DNA of 64,000 bases, from assembly GCA_022661535.1 (NCBI GenBank), contig JAKULF010000004.1, positions 4,402,001-4,466,000 on the forward strand, given 5' to 3'. Below are positions 63,793 to 64,000 of the stretch, one piece after another (positions within the stretch are counted from its first letter, which is position 1; each line of letters starts with the position of its first letter). Source of the stretch: Eutypa lata. Its lineage: Eukaryota; Ascomycota; Sordariomycetes; Xylariales; Diatrypaceae. Made by a program: the position numbers and the translations under genes. The notes under the pieces are model-generated. The model did not search any database, was not told where the DNA came from, and saw only the letters and a program-made list of their open reading frames with translations.

Positions 63793-64000
63793 CTTGGATA
63801 TAAAAACTAAGTATATCGAAGCTAGTTAAAGATCTAAGCAAAAAGTATCCAGAGACTTCGCTATGAAGATCAAGTGTGACAAGGATGTGAAGGCTTGGAA
63901 CTGAGGTTCTATTTAACTAATAATTTTCTTTGGTCCTAAGGTCCATGATGTCCTTCTTTTTGTTCTGTACGACCTGTAGGGTCGTCTACTATATATATAC
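63793..64000. other. right window edge
   Basis: AT-rich sequence upstream of the broken gene. Nothing recognised; features may continue beyond the window. Confidence 0.4.

Overview
The window is nuclear DNA of a filamentous ascomycete, most likely a Sordariomycete and possibly Xylariales. The clues are short introns (mostly 50-110 nt) with GTNNGT-type donors and CTAAC/CTGAC branch points, fungal-only families (Zn2Cys6 factor, PLAC8 protein, CYP59-like and benzoate-hydroxylase-like P450s, Brl1/Brr6), and many intergenic TACC/TAGG microsatellites. The class is inferred from gene content and was not tested. I re-spliced the multi-exon genes by hand; every exon join listed keeps an open frame.

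Layout. 0-9 kb: a polyQ C2H2 zinc-finger gene (579-2284), a doubtful small Ser/Thr-rich ORF, an unknown 267-aa gene, and an initiator tRNA-Met at 8354-8425 with a degenerate 3'-half copy beside it. 9.8-18.6 kb: three plus-strand genes, namely a Ulp1-like protein that appears to have lost its catalytic Cys and His, an SRPK-like kinase with a C-terminal membrane segment, and an E2 (UBC)/F-box protein with an RGG tail. 19-32 kb: a CYP59-like P450 and a retropepsin-like DTG protein, then a gene-poor accessory stretch holding a decayed gene, a complete 550-bp hAT-type MITE with an exact 8-bp target duplication, and a membrane-protein pseudogene.

33-46.9 kb: an odd FAD monooxygenase with a (GAA)n-encoded poly-Glu tract and a missing GD motif, a PLAC8 protein, an orphan three-exon 154-aa gene, and a divergent P450/SDR pair sharing a 511-bp promoter. 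48-58.7 kb: a 1008-aa Zn2Cys6 regulator, the nuclear-envelope protein Brl1/Brr6, and the elongation factor Iws1/Spn1. The last two are core genes. 60-64 kb: a five-exon F-box-like gene of a fungal-only family, and a broken gene for a protein with an ExK nuclease-like motif.

How it fits together. Core genes sit at the right, with accessory and lineage-specific genes and relics between 8 and 47 kb and again at 60-64 kb. The P450/SDR pair is the best candidate for a co-regulated metabolic unit. The Ulp1-like/kinase/E2-F-box trio is the most unusual neighbourhood, but a joint function is only a hypothesis.
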